Source: Lachnospiraceae bacterium AC2029
GTDB lineage: Bacteria > Bacillota > Clostridia > Lachnospirales > Lachnospiraceae
NCBI GenBank assembly: GCA_000703065.1
Contig: JNLK01000001.1
Span: 868,001 to 932,000, forward strand
DNA length: 64,000 nt
Direction of reading: 5' to 3'
The stretch's first letter is position 1. Every line of letters begins with the position of its first letter. Below, piece after piece: positions 8,773-17,342 of this stretch. Under the pieces are notes generated by a model. That model worked only from the letters and a program-made list of their open reading frames with translations, searched no databases and was not told the DNA's origin. The position numbers and the translations under genes were made by a program.

Positions 8773-9891
8773 TTATACAGAAACAATCCTCATGCCTTCA
8801 TTTCTGATATTAATCGCCGCGTTTATGTCTCGGTCATGATGAGCCCCACAATCCGGACAAATCCACTGTCTGACTGAAAGGCTTTTCACTTCCTCATTTA
8901 CATATCCGCAACACGAACAGATCTGACTGCTGGCATAATACTTGTCTACCTTTACGAGCTTTTTTCCCTGCTCCGCCAGTTTATATTGCAAAAATGATAC
9001 AAACATCCCCCATCCATTATCCGAAATCGATTTGCCAAACTTCATTGTCTGCGACATTTTCTTCATGTCAAGATCTTCCACACACACGCAGTCATAGCCA
9101 TTGGTTATCTGTCTGGACTGATTGTGAAGAAAGTCCTTCCTCTGATTTGCGATTTTTTCATGAAGTCTTGCAACTTTTATCCGCTGTTTGGTCCGATTAT
9201 TTGATCCCTTTTGCATAAGCGAAAGTCTTCTTTGCTCTCTTTTCAGTTTTTTCTCTGCCTGTCTGTAGTATCCCGGATATTCCGGTTCATTTCCATTACT
9301 GTCAATATATAATTCATGCATGGAATAATCCATCCCAAGATATGTAGCTATTTTCTTTTCGACAGTATTCAGTTCATACGCATATAATATGCTGGCATAA
9401 TACTTTCCGCAGGGTGTTTTGCTGATCGTCACGGATTTCAGTATGTATCCCTCCGGAATGACACGGTGCATTTTCACTTTCACCCTTCCGATCTTCGGCA
9501 ACTTTAAAAAACCGTCTGCAATGTTTATATTCCCATTAACGCATACGGTTGAATAACTGTTTCGATTACTTTTTTTAGATTTGAATCTCGGAAATCCTGT
9601 CTGCGGCAGGTGAAAAAAGTTTTGGAAGGCTGTATCAAGATGCCTCAGCGCCTGCTGAAGTGCTATGCTGTCAACCTCCTTCAAGAATGTGTAGCCTTCT
9701 TCGTTCTTCAGTTCCGCCATCTCCCCGGCGCACATTGTATATGTAACGGTTGTCTTGTCTTCCTCGTACTGTTTGATCTTCCGGTCCAACCATCGATTAT
9801 ATACAAATCTTACGCATCCGAATGTCTTCGATAGCAGAACTTCCTGCTCCTGATTGGGATAGAGACGAAATTTGAACGCTTTGTTAGCCAT
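8773..9891 (-). CDS. tnpB: RNA-guided nuclease TnpB, copy 1
   Basis: 372 residues, full length. The RuvC-type catalytic residues are all present: Asp188 (GMDYS), Glu272 (VEDL) and Asp355 (DRDINAA). A zinc finger has Cys325/Cys328 and Cys345/Cys348. The start is the ATG at 9891 (MANKAFKFRL), matching copy 2; an upstream extension runs into tnpA. It differs from copy 2 at only a handful of residues (such as R/K222, T/N234, K/R317, I/M369), so both appear functional. TnpB cuts empty donor sites with its omega RNA and promotes retention of the element. Confidence 0.95.
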   Translation of the reverse strand: MANKAFKFRLYPNQEQEVLLSKTFGCVRFVYNRWLDRKIKQYEEDKTTVTYTMCAGEMAELKNEEGYTFLKEVDSIALQQALRHLDTAFQNFFHLPQTGFPRFKSKKSNRNSYSTVCVNGNINIADGFLKLPKIGRVKVKMHRVIPEGYILKSVTISKTPCGKYYASILYAYELNTVEKKIATYLGMDYSMHELYIDSNGNEPEYPGYYRQAEKKLKREQRRLSLMQKGSNNRTKQRIKVARLHEKIANQRKDFLHNQSRQITNGYDCVCVEDLDMKKMSQTMKFGKSISDNGWGMFVSFLQYKLAEQGKKLVKVDKYYASSQICSCCGYVNEEVKSLSVRQWICPDCGAHHDRDINAAINIRNEGMRIVSV

Positions 9892-9907
9892 ATAATACCT
9901 TTCTGTA

Positions 9908-10339
9908 TCATTTCTTCGCTTTACCGGTATCTCCGCTTCGTTTCTTCTGCCCCTGACTTTCAATATACTTTCGGATCACCTCGATCGGTGCACCGCCCGT
10001 GGTAAGCAGACAGAAGCTCTGACTCCAGAAATACTCTTCCCATAATTTCGACCTGATTTCAGGGAACTCCTTCTTTAACAACCTGCTGCTCGCACTTTTG
10101 TATGCGTTTATGAATTTGCTAATCTCGGTATTCGGATGCGCTCTGAAAAGAATGTGTACATGATCGGCATCATGATTCCATTCCTCAAGAGAAATGTTAT
10201 ATCGGGGAGCGATATACTCAAATATCTCTTTCGCCCTGTTTGATATTGATTTATCGAAAACTCTTCTCCGATACTTTACAACCAGAACAAGATGATAGTG
10301 AAGCAAAAATACTGAATGTGCATTGTTGTCTAAATCCAT
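9908..10339 (-). CDS. tnpA: IS200/IS605 Y1 transposase TnpA, copy 1
   Basis: 143 residues. The HUH motif is HVH at 60-62 (DHVHILF) and the catalytic tyrosine is probably Tyr125 (VIRKYIES). These enzymes move single-stranded DNA at replication forks by recognising the subterminal hairpins. The gene lies 16 bp before tnpB on the same strand. Compared with copy 2 it has D29 in place of N, S97 in place of K, and a different Lys-rich tail. Confidence 0.95.
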   Translation of the reverse strand: MDLDNNAHSVFLLHYHLVLVVKYRRRVFDKSISNRAKEIFEYIAPRYNISLEEWNHDADHVHILFRAHPNTEISKFINAYKSASSRLLKKEFPEIRSKLWEEYFWSQSFCLLTTGGAPIEVIRKYIESQGQKKRSGDTGKAKK

Positions 10340-10582
10340 ATATATTATACCTCTATAGAATAATTCGACTGATTATATTATAGCACATTTACATGTAATT
10401 GTCATGTGAACATTCAGCAAATTTGTGCGCAATTCATCCCCCACCTTAGAGGAGGGGGTCTTCTTGCTGAGAGAGGATAAAATTCGTAACATTTTCATTT
10501 TTCGTTGTAATTGTACCGCATTTAATGTTAATATTTCAATGTAAATGTCAAATGAGATGTATGAAACAGTGAGGTTAAAGCT

Positions 10583-11353
10583 ATGAAATGTATGGTATGC
10601 GGAGGAGATATCCCCGCCGGTGCTGAAAAATGTCCGATCTGCGGATTCTCGATCCAGCCAATGGAGACTTCTGCCCTGACGGAGCCCTCAAAGTCCGTAA
10701 AGCCTGCACCGTCAGAGCCCACAAACGGGAAATATCAGCTGGTAGGCGGTAATAATGAGTCGGCCAACCCCTTCGGGGCGGACCCCTCGAACCATGCGGC
10801 CAGGATGGCGCCCTTAGAGGAATCCGCCGCACCTGTAATCACCGGCTATAATCCGTATATGTCTCAGCCAGGCGGAGTACCCGGAGGTGGCGGTGTACCC
10901 GGAGGCGGGGGCATGCCTCCCTACGATCCCTACAGCAGGTCCATGGCGAGTGAACCTGCTCCGGTACCGCAGAAGAAAAACTCCATCAGCGTTGTGGTGA
11001 TCGTCGTTGCCGCACTGCTCGTGGCTCTTGTAGTCGGCTGGATGCTGGGGATCTTCCGGAGCGGTCCGGATGACGGAACCTACGAATTCGTCCGTGCGGA
11101 AATGAACGGAATATCGGTCACTACGGAACAGCTGAAGAGCATGGGAATGAACGTGGATGACTTCACCATCAAGATCAAAGGTGACAAAGCTACCATGACC
11201 TTTCTGAACCAGAAGGGTACCTGTGATGTGGAGATCAACGGAAGCGACATCCGTTTCTACGACAGTTACCAGGAATACAAAGGTAAGATCGACACCGAAA
11301 AAGGCACGATATCCATCGAACAAAACGGAACAAAACTCATATTTGAAAAATGA
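10583..11353 (+). CDS. Zinc-ribbon membrane protein of unknown function
   Basis: 256 residues. The N-terminus is a zinc ribbon (CMVCGGDIPAGAEKCPICGF), then a Pro/Gly/Ser-rich linker with GGVPGGGGVPGGGG near residue 100, one transmembrane helix (SVVVIVVAALLVALVVGWML, about residues 135-155) and a C-terminal domain of about 90 residues with short beta-like strands (TYEFVRAEMNGISV, KATMTFLNQKGTCDVEI). The C-terminal part resembles small lipocalin-like DUFs, but I cannot name it. It stands alone between the IS element and the hydrogenase operon, with its own terminator. Confidence 0.85.
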   Translation: MKCMVCGGDIPAGAEKCPICGFSIQPMETSALTEPSKSVKPAPSEPTNGKYQLVGGNNESANPFGADPSNHAARMAPLEESAAPVITGYNPYMSQPGGVPGGGGVPGGGGMPPYDPYSRSMASEPAPVPQKKNSISVVVIVVAALLVALVVGWMLGIFRSGPDDGTYEFVRAEMNGISVTTEQLKSMGMNVDDFTIKIKGDKATMTFLNQKGTCDVEINGSDIRFYDSYQEYKGKIDTEKGTISIEQNGTKLIFEK

Positions 11354-11380
11354 GAACGGTCAGGTTCATCCGCGTTCTCG

Positions 11381-11407
11381 AAAGGCGGCCCGAAAGCCGC
11401 CTTTTTT
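11381..11407 (+). terminator. Terminator after the zinc-ribbon gene
   Basis: AAAGGCGGC, loop CCGAAA and GCCGCCTTT, running into TTTTTT. A textbook intrinsic terminator 27 bases after the stop. Confidence 0.9.
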
Positions 11408-11431
11408 CATGGGACCGGCCCGCGATTTTCC

Positions 11432-11460
11432 TTGTGAAGCCACCCGTTTTTTGGTATGAT
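11432..11460 (+). promoter_or_regulatory. Promoter of the hydrogenase operon
   Basis: TTGTGA (11432-11437), a 17-base spacer and TATGAT (11455-11460), 37 bases before the hydC start codon and just after the previous terminator. Confidence 0.75.
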
Positions 11461-11497
11461 AAAAGAGTCTTATTCTATCATTTCAGGAGGGAAATCT

Positions 11498-11992
11498 ATG
11501 GGGAAGTTAAATGCCGCTGCGGCGGCCAGGATCCGCGAGATCTGCGACCGGTATAAGGACGAGAAGACTCCTCTCATGATGATCCTCAGCGATATCCAGA
11601 ACGAATATGGATATATCCCGCTGGAGGTTCAGGAGGTCGTATCCGAAAAGACCGGCATCTCTGTAGCAGAGATCTACGGGGTAGTTACATTCTACTCCTT
11701 CTTCTCATTGAAACCAAAGGGAAAGTACGTTATCGGCTGCTGTCTCGGAACGGCATGCTATGTCAAGGGTGCACAGCAGGTGATCGACAAGTTCTCCGAG
11801 CTTCTGGGCGTCGGTCCCGGACAGACCACGGAGGACGGACTTTTTACCATCGACGCGCTCCGCTGCATCGGAGCCTGCGGTATCGCTCCGGCGGTCAGCA
11901 TCAACGGCAAGGTATACCCGAAGGTATCCGTTAACCAGGTGCATGACATCGTAGCTTCCTACCAGGATGCAGAGAAAGGAGCAAACGCATGA
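11498..11992 (+). CDS. hydC: NADH-dependent hydrogenase subunit, NuoE-like (HydC)
   Basis: 164 residues. A thioredoxin-like [2Fe-2S] protein of the NuoE family: cysteines in CLGTACYVKGA and CIGACGIAPA. In trimeric bifurcating hydrogenases this subunit sits with the flavin subunit and passes electrons from NADH. I chose the ATG at 11498, preceded by CAGGAGGGAAATCT; the longer frame adds an unlikely leader. The end overlaps hydB by 4 bases (ATGA). Confidence 0.93.
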   Translation: MGKLNAAAAARIREICDRYKDEKTPLMMILSDIQNEYGYIPLEVQEVVSEKTGISVAEIYGVVTFYSFFSLKPKGKYVIGCCLGTACYVKGAQQVIDKFSELLGVGPGQTTEDGLFTIDALRCIGACGIAPAVSINGKVYPKVSVNQVHDIVASYQDAEKGANA

Positions 11993-13872
11993 TCAAGGAT
12001 ATTAAAACTCTGGAAAGCTCCATTGCTTCCTGTACCAAGGCCATGGACGACAAGTTCAGCGGAGCGGACGGCAAGCGCCATATCGTGCTCTGCGGCGGTA
12101 CCGGATGTCTCTCCAACAATTCCATGGAGATCAAGGAACGTTTTGAAAAGGTTCTCAAGGCCGAAGGTCTTGACGATCAGGTGACCGTCAATATCGTTGG
12201 CTGTTTCGGATTCTGTTCTCAGGGTCCTTTCGTTAAGATCTATCCCGAGGATACTCTCTACCGTCTGGTAAAGGTTGAGGATGTGGATGAGATCGTTCAT
12301 ACCGACATCGTAAATCACACGGTTGTATACCGCCTGCTCTATGTGGACACCGCTACCGGTGAGAAGGTAAAGAAGCAGGAGGATATCAACTTCTACAAGA
12401 AGCAGCGTCGTGTGGCACTGCACAGCTGCGGCGAGATCAATCCCGAGGATCTGAACGAGGCACTGGGTTCCGGAGCGTTCCAGGGACTGAAGCGCGCCCT
12501 CTCCATGACTCCGCAGGAGGTCATCGACGAGGTTCTGGCTTCCGGCATCCGCGGACGTGGTGGCGCAGGCTTCCCCTCCGGCCGGAAATGGCAGTTTGCC
12601 CGTAACGTAGAGAGCGATGAGAAGTACGTAGTCTGCAACGGTGACGAGGGTGACCCGGGTGCATTCATGGATCGAAGCATCCTTGAGGGTAATCCCCTGG
12701 CCGTGATCGAGGGTATGATGATCGCCGGCTATGCCATCGGTGCAAAGGAAGGTTACTTCTATGTACGTGCCGAGTATCCCATCGCCGTGAACCGTCTCCG
12801 CAATGCCATCAAGCAGGCAAGAAACGCAGGTCTCCTGGGTGAGAACATCCTGGGAACCGGCTTCACCTTCGACTGCCACCTCCGTCTCGGCGCAGGTGCT
12901 TTCGTCTGCGGTGAGGAGACTGCTCTTCTGAACTCCATCGAAGGTAAGCGCGGCATGCCCCGTCCCCGTCCGCCGTTCCCGGCAGTAAAGGGTCTCTGGG
13001 AGAAGCCGACCATCATCAATAACGTAGAGACTCTGGCCTGCGTTCCTTTCATCCTCCGCGAGGGTGCTGAGGAATTCGCAAAGGTCGGAACAGAGAACTC
13101 CAAGGGGACCAAGGTATTCGCCCTGGGTGGTAAGGTAAATAACGTCGGACTGGTGGAGGTTCCCATGGGAACCACACTCCGCGAGCTGATCTACGATATC
13201 GGCGGCGGAATTCCGGGCGGCAAGAAGTTCAAGGCCATCCAGACCGGCGGCCCTTCCGGCGGATGTCTGACCGAAAAGTTCCTGGATGAACCCATCGACT
13301 TCGATAACCTGGTGGCAAAGGGCTCCATGATGGGCTCCGGCGGAGCCATCGTTATGGATGAGGACAACTGTATGGTGGACGTGGCCAAGTTCTACATGGA
13401 GTTCATCTGCGACGAGTCCTGCGGAAAATGTTCTCCCTGCCGGATCGGTACCAAGCGTATGCTGGAGATCCTGACCCGGATCACCGAGGGCAAGGGAACC
13501 ATGAAGGATCTGGATCAGCTGGAGGAGCTGGCGAAGACCGTAAAGACCAATTCCCTCTGTGCACTGGGCCAGACGGCAGCCAACCCTGTAACGTCTACGC
13601 TGACACATTTCCGTGATGAGTACATCGCTCATGTCCGGGATAAGAAGTGTCCGTCTCACGTCTGCAAGAACCTGATGGAATACGTGATCGATCAGGACAA
13701 GTGCGTGGGCTGCGGTCTCTGCTCCAGAGGCTGTCCGGTCAATGCGATCCAGAAAACCGCTTATACTCCGGAAGGCCACAAGCTGCCCTCCTACACCATT
13801 GACACAACGAAGTGCATCAAGTGCGGCGCCTGCATCAGCACCTGCCGTATGCGTGCGATTTCGAAGCAGTAA
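11989..13872 (+). CDS. hydB: NADH-dependent hydrogenase flavin subunit, NuoF-like (HydB)
   Basis: 627 residues. In order: an N-terminal thioredoxin-like [2Fe-2S] domain (CGGTGCLSNNS, CFGFCSQGPF), the NuoF core with the nucleotide motif GRGGAGFPSG and FMN region NGDEGDPGAF, the [4Fe-4S] ligand set ESCGKCSPCRIGT, and two C-terminal ferredoxin clusters (CVGCGLCSRGC, CIKCGACISTC). It binds NADH and FMN, where electrons from NADH and ferredoxin meet before reaching HydA. The domain order matches HydB/HndC and not respiratory NuoF. It is coupled to hydC by an overlapping start. Confidence 0.95.
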   Translation: MIKDIKTLESSIASCTKAMDDKFSGADGKRHIVLCGGTGCLSNNSMEIKERFEKVLKAEGLDDQVTVNIVGCFGFCSQGPFVKIYPEDTLYRLVKVEDVDEIVHTDIVNHTVVYRLLYVDTATGEKVKKQEDINFYKKQRRVALHSCGEINPEDLNEALGSGAFQGLKRALSMTPQEVIDEVLASGIRGRGGAGFPSGRKWQFARNVESDEKYVVCNGDEGDPGAFMDRSILEGNPLAVIEGMMIAGYAIGAKEGYFYVRAEYPIAVNRLRNAIKQARNAGLLGENILGTGFTFDCHLRLGAGAFVCGEETALLNSIEGKRGMPRPRPPFPAVKGLWEKPTIINNVETLACVPFILREGAEEFAKVGTENSKGTKVFALGGKVNNVGLVEVPMGTTLRELIYDIGGGIPGGKKFKAIQTGGPSGGCLTEKFLDEPIDFDNLVAKGSMMGSGGAIVMDEDNCMVDVAKFYMEFICDESCGKCSPCRIGTKRMLEILTRITEGKGTMKDLDQLEELAKTVKTNSLCALGQTAANPVTSTLTHFRDEYIAHVRDKKCPSHVCKNLMEYVIDQDKCVGCGLCSRGCPVNAIQKTAYTPEGHKLPSYTIDTTKCIKCGACISTCRMRAISKQ

Positions 13873-13889
13873 GGGAGGAGGTAAGACTT

Positions 13890-15656
13890 ATGGCAAAGAT
13901 CAACATCAAAATCGAAGGAATCCCTTACGAAGTCGAAGAGGGAATGACCATACTGGAGGCTGCAAAGAGCTGCGGTTACGAGATCCCGTCACTCTGCACC
14001 TTCAATCACGGTGAATGCAATCTCGGCTCCTGCCGTGTATGTCTCGTTGAGGCTACCGGTGCCAGAGGCCTGGTTGCCAGCTGTGTATACCCGGTTTCCG
14101 AGGGCATGGAGGTTCGTATCTCCTCTCCGGCAGCCGTGGAAGCAAGAAGAGAAAGCGTGGAACTGCTGCTGTCCAATCACAACAAGAACTGCCAGCAGTG
14201 TGAGAAGAATGAATACTGTGAGCTGCTGCATGTGGCAAAGCTGACCGGCGCACGGGATGACGCCTTCGCCGGCATGCACAGCAAGACCTATGTTGACCGG
14301 CTGGCTCCGGGCCTGGTTCGGGATACCTCCAAATGTATCCTCTGCGGACGCTGCGTGGCACGTTGCCAGAACGCTCACGGCCTGGGAATCCTGGGCTTTG
14401 AGAACCGCGGCTTCAACACCGTGGTTTCCCCGGCTGAGAACCGCAGCTTTGCGGACTCCCCCTGTATCCAGTGCGGACAGTGCGTAAATGTATGTCCCAC
14501 CGGTGCTCTGATGGAGCATTCCGAGATCGATCTGGTGGACGAGGCCTTCCGTTCAGGCAAGCATGTGATCGTGCAGGCAGCACCTGCCGTACGCGCAGCT
14601 CTGGGCGAGGAATTCGGTTATCCGATCGGTACTCCGGTCACCGGCAAGATGATCGCGGCACTGCGTCGTCTTGGATTTGAGAAGGTTTACGATGTAAACT
14701 TCGGCGCGGACCTGACCATCATGGAGGAAGGTCACGAGCTCCTGAGCCGGATGCAGAACGGCGGTGTTCTTCCGATGATCACCTCCTGTTCTCCGGGCTG
14801 GGTCAACTATGCCGAGTATAATTACGGGGATCTGCTTCCCCATCTGTCCTCCTGCAAGTCTCCTCACGAGATGCAGGGAGCCATCATCAAGTCCTACTGG
14901 GCAGAGCAGAAGGGAATCGATCCGAAGGATATCTTCGTTGTATCCGTAATGCCCTGTGTGGCAAAGAAGTTCGAACGTCAGCGTGAGCAGCTGCAGGTGA
15001 ACGGTCTCCCGGATGTGGATGCCGTTATCACAACACGCGAACTGGCCAAGATGATCAAGCGAAGCGGTATCATGTTCACCCGTCTTCCGGATGAAGACTG
15101 GGATCAGGACATCATGGGCGATTACTCCGGTGCCGGCGTTATCTTCGGTGTCACCGGCGGTGTTATGGAAGCCGCTCTCCGTACGGTTTACTTCAAGCTG
15201 ACCGGTCAGGAAAAGGCAGACATCATCTTCGAAGAGGTAAGAGGCCATGATGCGGGCATCCGCGAGGCATCTCTGGATATCAACGGAACCACCGTAAATG
15301 TGGCGATCGCATCCGGCATGAAGTCCGCAAAGGTTCTTCTGGACGAGATCCGCGACGGCAAGTCCAAGTATCAGTTTATCGAGATCATGGGCTGTCCCGG
15401 CGGCTGCATCAACGGCGGAGGCCAGCCTTATGTACGCCCCTGCTTCCTGCCGAACGAGGATGACGATATCATCGACACCTACAAGGAGAAGCGTGCGAAG
15501 GCACTGTACTCCGAGGACGAGAGACAGACAGTCCGTCAGTCCCATAACAACCCGCAGATTGTAGAGCTGTATGACAAGTTCCTGGGTGCGCCGAACACGC
15601 ATAAAGCCCACAAGCTTCTGCATACCTCCTACGCTCCGCGTGAAGGTTTCAACTAA
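13890..15656 (+). CDS. hydA: [FeFe] hydrogenase catalytic subunit HydA
   Basis: 588 residues. An N-terminal [2Fe-2S] ferredoxin domain (CTFNHGECNLGSCRVC), a His/Cys [4Fe-4S] site (HNKNCQQCEKNEYC), two [4Fe-4S] clusters (CILCGRCVARC, CIQCGQCVNVC), then the H-cluster domain: TSCSPGW at 298-304, MPCVAKKFE at 354-362 and EIMGCPGGC at 498-506. It reversibly makes H2, here probably with NADH and ferredoxin together. The first motif has Ser301 in place of the second Cys of TSCCPGW. The start at 13890 follows GGGAGGAGG, 17 bases after hydB. No accessory hydEFG genes are in the window. Confidence 0.95.
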   Translation: MAKINIKIEGIPYEVEEGMTILEAAKSCGYEIPSLCTFNHGECNLGSCRVCLVEATGARGLVASCVYPVSEGMEVRISSPAAVEARRESVELLLSNHNKNCQQCEKNEYCELLHVAKLTGARDDAFAGMHSKTYVDRLAPGLVRDTSKCILCGRCVARCQNAHGLGILGFENRGFNTVVSPAENRSFADSPCIQCGQCVNVCPTGALMEHSEIDLVDEAFRSGKHVIVQAAPAVRAALGEEFGYPIGTPVTGKMIAALRRLGFEKVYDVNFGADLTIMEEGHELLSRMQNGGVLPMITSCSPGWVNYAEYNYGDLLPHLSSCKSPHEMQGAIIKSYWAEQKGIDPKDIFVVSVMPCVAKKFERQREQLQVNGLPDVDAVITTRELAKMIKRSGIMFTRLPDEDWDQDIMGDYSGAGVIFGVTGGVMEAALRTVYFKLTGQEKADIIFEEVRGHDAGIREASLDINGTTVNVAIASGMKSAKVLLDEIRDGKSKYQFIEIMGCPGGCINGGGQPYVRPCFLPNEDDDIIDTYKEKRAKALYSEDERQTVRQSHNNPQIVELYDKFLGAPNTHKAHKLLHTSYAPREGFN

Positions 15657-15676
15657 AGCGCAAGAAAGCGAAAGAT

Positions 15677-15706
15677 CGGGGATGGTTCCGTACCGTCCCC
15701 GTTTTT
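15677..15706 (+). terminator. Terminator of the hydrogenase operon
   Basis: CGGGGATGGT, loop TCCGT and ACCGTCCCCG, with G-T pairs in the middle, followed by TTTTTAT. It lies about 20 bases after the hydA stop. Confidence 0.8.
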
Positions 15707-15720
15707 ATACGAAAGAAGGA

Positions 15721-15738
15721 CATGACAGAGGGACGGGT
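15721..15738. repeat. Half REP element, GGGACGGG family
   Basis: CATGACAGAGGGACGGGT matches one arm of the palindrome at 421-484 (CATGACAGAGGGACAGGT) except for one base. The partner arm is missing. Confidence 0.55.
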
Positions 15739-15760
15739 CTTCCTGCTTTCTCCGCCCGGC

Positions 15761-17131
15761 TTACTCCCGCATCTTTCGCAGTTCGGAGGCTGCCAGCGGG
15801 ACCGCCAGACAGACGGAGCAGACATCCGCAACCGCCTGGGAGATCTCGACGCCTGTAAGCCCGAACAGAGACGGAAGCAGAAGGATCGCGGGAATGAAGA
15901 AGAGTCCGTTTCTGGCCGAAGCAGTGATGGATGCCTTCAGCCCTTTTCCCATGGACTGCAGCATCATATTGATCATAACCGTAGTGGCAAGAAGCGGCAG
16001 CGTCGCCGCCTGGTATCGCAGGGCTGCACTTCCCACTTCCACCACATCGGGATCATCCCGAAAGATCCGGATCACATCCGGTGCGAAAATGATACAGATT
16101 GCTGCGACCACCACCAGAAATACCGTTCCCCAGCGAAGGCAGAACCAGAAGCCCTGCCGGACGCGGTCCTTCTTGCCTGCGCCGTAGTTGAAGGAGCACA
16201 CCGGCTGGTAACCCTGTCCGAAGCCGATCAGCGCCGAGGCCAGCATCATAAGCACCCGGGTCACAATGGACATACCGGCGATGGCCGCTTCCTGTCCGTA
16301 TTCTCCGGCCGCACGGTTCAGCAGAACCGTGGCGACGGCCGCCATTCCCTGACGTATCAGGGACGGAAATCCGCCGTTTATCACCTGGCCGATATAATAG
16401 CCGTTGATATGCACATTTTTCAGCCGAAGCCTGATATTTTCACCACGCCGGCTTCCCGCCAGCAGGATCAGGAAGCTCATGATCTGACCGGATACCGTTG
16501 CTATGGCCGCGCCGGTCACTCCCAGATCAAAGGTCAGAATGAGCAGCGGATCCAGCAGGACGTTAATGATCGCTCCTGCCACCAGTCCCACCATGGCATA
16601 CATGGCGCTTCCCTGAAAACGCAGCTGGTTGTTGACCACGAACTGGCACATCATAAAGGGCGCGCCTACAAGGATGATGCGCGCATACTGCTGCGTCAGT
16701 TCCAGCGTCTCCTCCGTCACATCCGAGGACGCGAGCACATCCGTCAGCGGCTCGATCCCGATATTTCCGACCACCATAACGAAGAGTCCCGTGATCATGG
16801 CCATGGCAAAGCCCGTGGACGCCATCTCGGAAGCTTCCTTCTGTTTCCCGGCGCCCAGCATCCGCGCCAGATAGTTTCCTGAACCATGTCCGAACATAAA
16901 GCCGAGTGCCTGAATGATGGCCATCATCGGAAAAACGATCCCCACCGCCGCCGTAGCCTGTGTCCCCTTTCCCGGGATCTGCGCCACGAAATAGGTGTCC
17001 GCCATATTGTAAAATCCGGTTACCAGCATGCTGATGATCGTCGGTATCGCAAGCCGTATGATCAGCTTCGGTACCGGCGTCTCGGTCATCATGGTATAGC
17101 GATCTTCTTTTGTCCCCGACCTTCCAAACAT
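15761..17131 (-). CDS. MATE family multidrug/metabolite exporter
   Basis: 456 residues with about 12 hydrophobic segments and the MATE pattern MLVTGFYNMADTYFVAQIPG near the start and GFGQGYQPVCSFNYGAGKKD in the second half. MATE proteins export cationic compounds using Na+ or H+ gradients; the substrate here is unknown. The start at 17131 follows AGAGAGCAGAAGG; an ATG pair at 17092 is possible but has no better site. It lies after HD-GYP on the same strand but about 210 bases away. Confidence 0.9.
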   Translation of the reverse strand: MFGRSGTKEDRYTMMTETPVPKLIIRLAIPTIISMLVTGFYNMADTYFVAQIPGKGTQATAAVGIVFPMMAIIQALGFMFGHGSGNYLARMLGAGKQKEASEMASTGFAMAMITGLFVMVVGNIGIEPLTDVLASSDVTEETLELTQQYARIILVGAPFMMCQFVVNNQLRFQGSAMYAMVGLVAGAIINVLLDPLLILTFDLGVTGAAIATVSGQIMSFLILLAGSRRGENIRLRLKNVHINGYYIGQVINGGFPSLIRQGMAAVATVLLNRAAGEYGQEAAIAGMSIVTRVLMMLASALIGFGQGYQPVCSFNYGAGKKDRVRQGFWFCLRWGTVFLVVVAAICIIFAPDVIRIFRDDPDVVEVGSAALRYQAATLPLLATTVMINMMLQSMGKGLKASITASARNGLFFIPAILLLPSLFGLTGVEISQAVADVCSVCLAVPLAASELRKMRE

Positions 17132-17240
17132 CCTTCTGCTCTCTTTTCTTCTCTGTTATCTGTTCTGCTCTGCGGTCTGTTCCACTCTGCTGTCCGCTGC
17201 GCTCTGCTATCCGCTGCACTCTGCTTCGTTCGGACAGAGA

Positions 17241-17318
17241 AATGCGGGAGCGTCTGCCGCTTTTCTCCCACGTGCCCGATATCCGGCGCGAAGAAGCGCA
17301 ACAACAGGCTCCCGCATT
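17241..17318 (-). terminator. Long-loop inverted repeat after the HD-GYP gene
   Basis: AATGCGGGAGC at 17241-17251 pairs with GCTCCCGCATT at 17308-17318, with a loop of about 56 bases. On the minus strand it lies about 25 bases after the HD-GYP stop, but the T tract is poor. It may be a terminator or fold with the upstream region of the MATE gene. The rest of 17132-17240 is pyrimidine-rich with imperfect copies of TCCGCTGCGCTCTGCT; I see no gene there. Confidence 0.4.
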
Positions 17319-17342
17319 TTTCATATATCCGATGTCATTTCT

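Larger units (their letters stand above)
8629..10481 (-). mobile_element. IS200/IS605 element, copy 1 (tnpA + tnpB)
   Basis: Comparison with the second copy at 34865-36717 fixes both ends: the two are 1853 bp each and nearly identical, and flanks diverge outside. The left end (high coordinate) carries the hairpin CCCCCACCTTAGAGGAGGGG and the right end CCCCCACCTGAAGAGGTAGGG. There are no terminal inverted or target repeats, as expected for single-strand HUH transposition. Both copies follow TTTAT at the left end on the minus strand, the likely target and TAM motif. The TTTAT itself is probably target DNA, so the true left boundary may be a few bases inside 10481. Confidence 0.93.

Noticed and set aside
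11959-13779. Long minus-strand open frame
   Set aside because: Antisense to hydB, which has clear iron-sulphur and flavin motifs; the antisense product has no recognisable domain.
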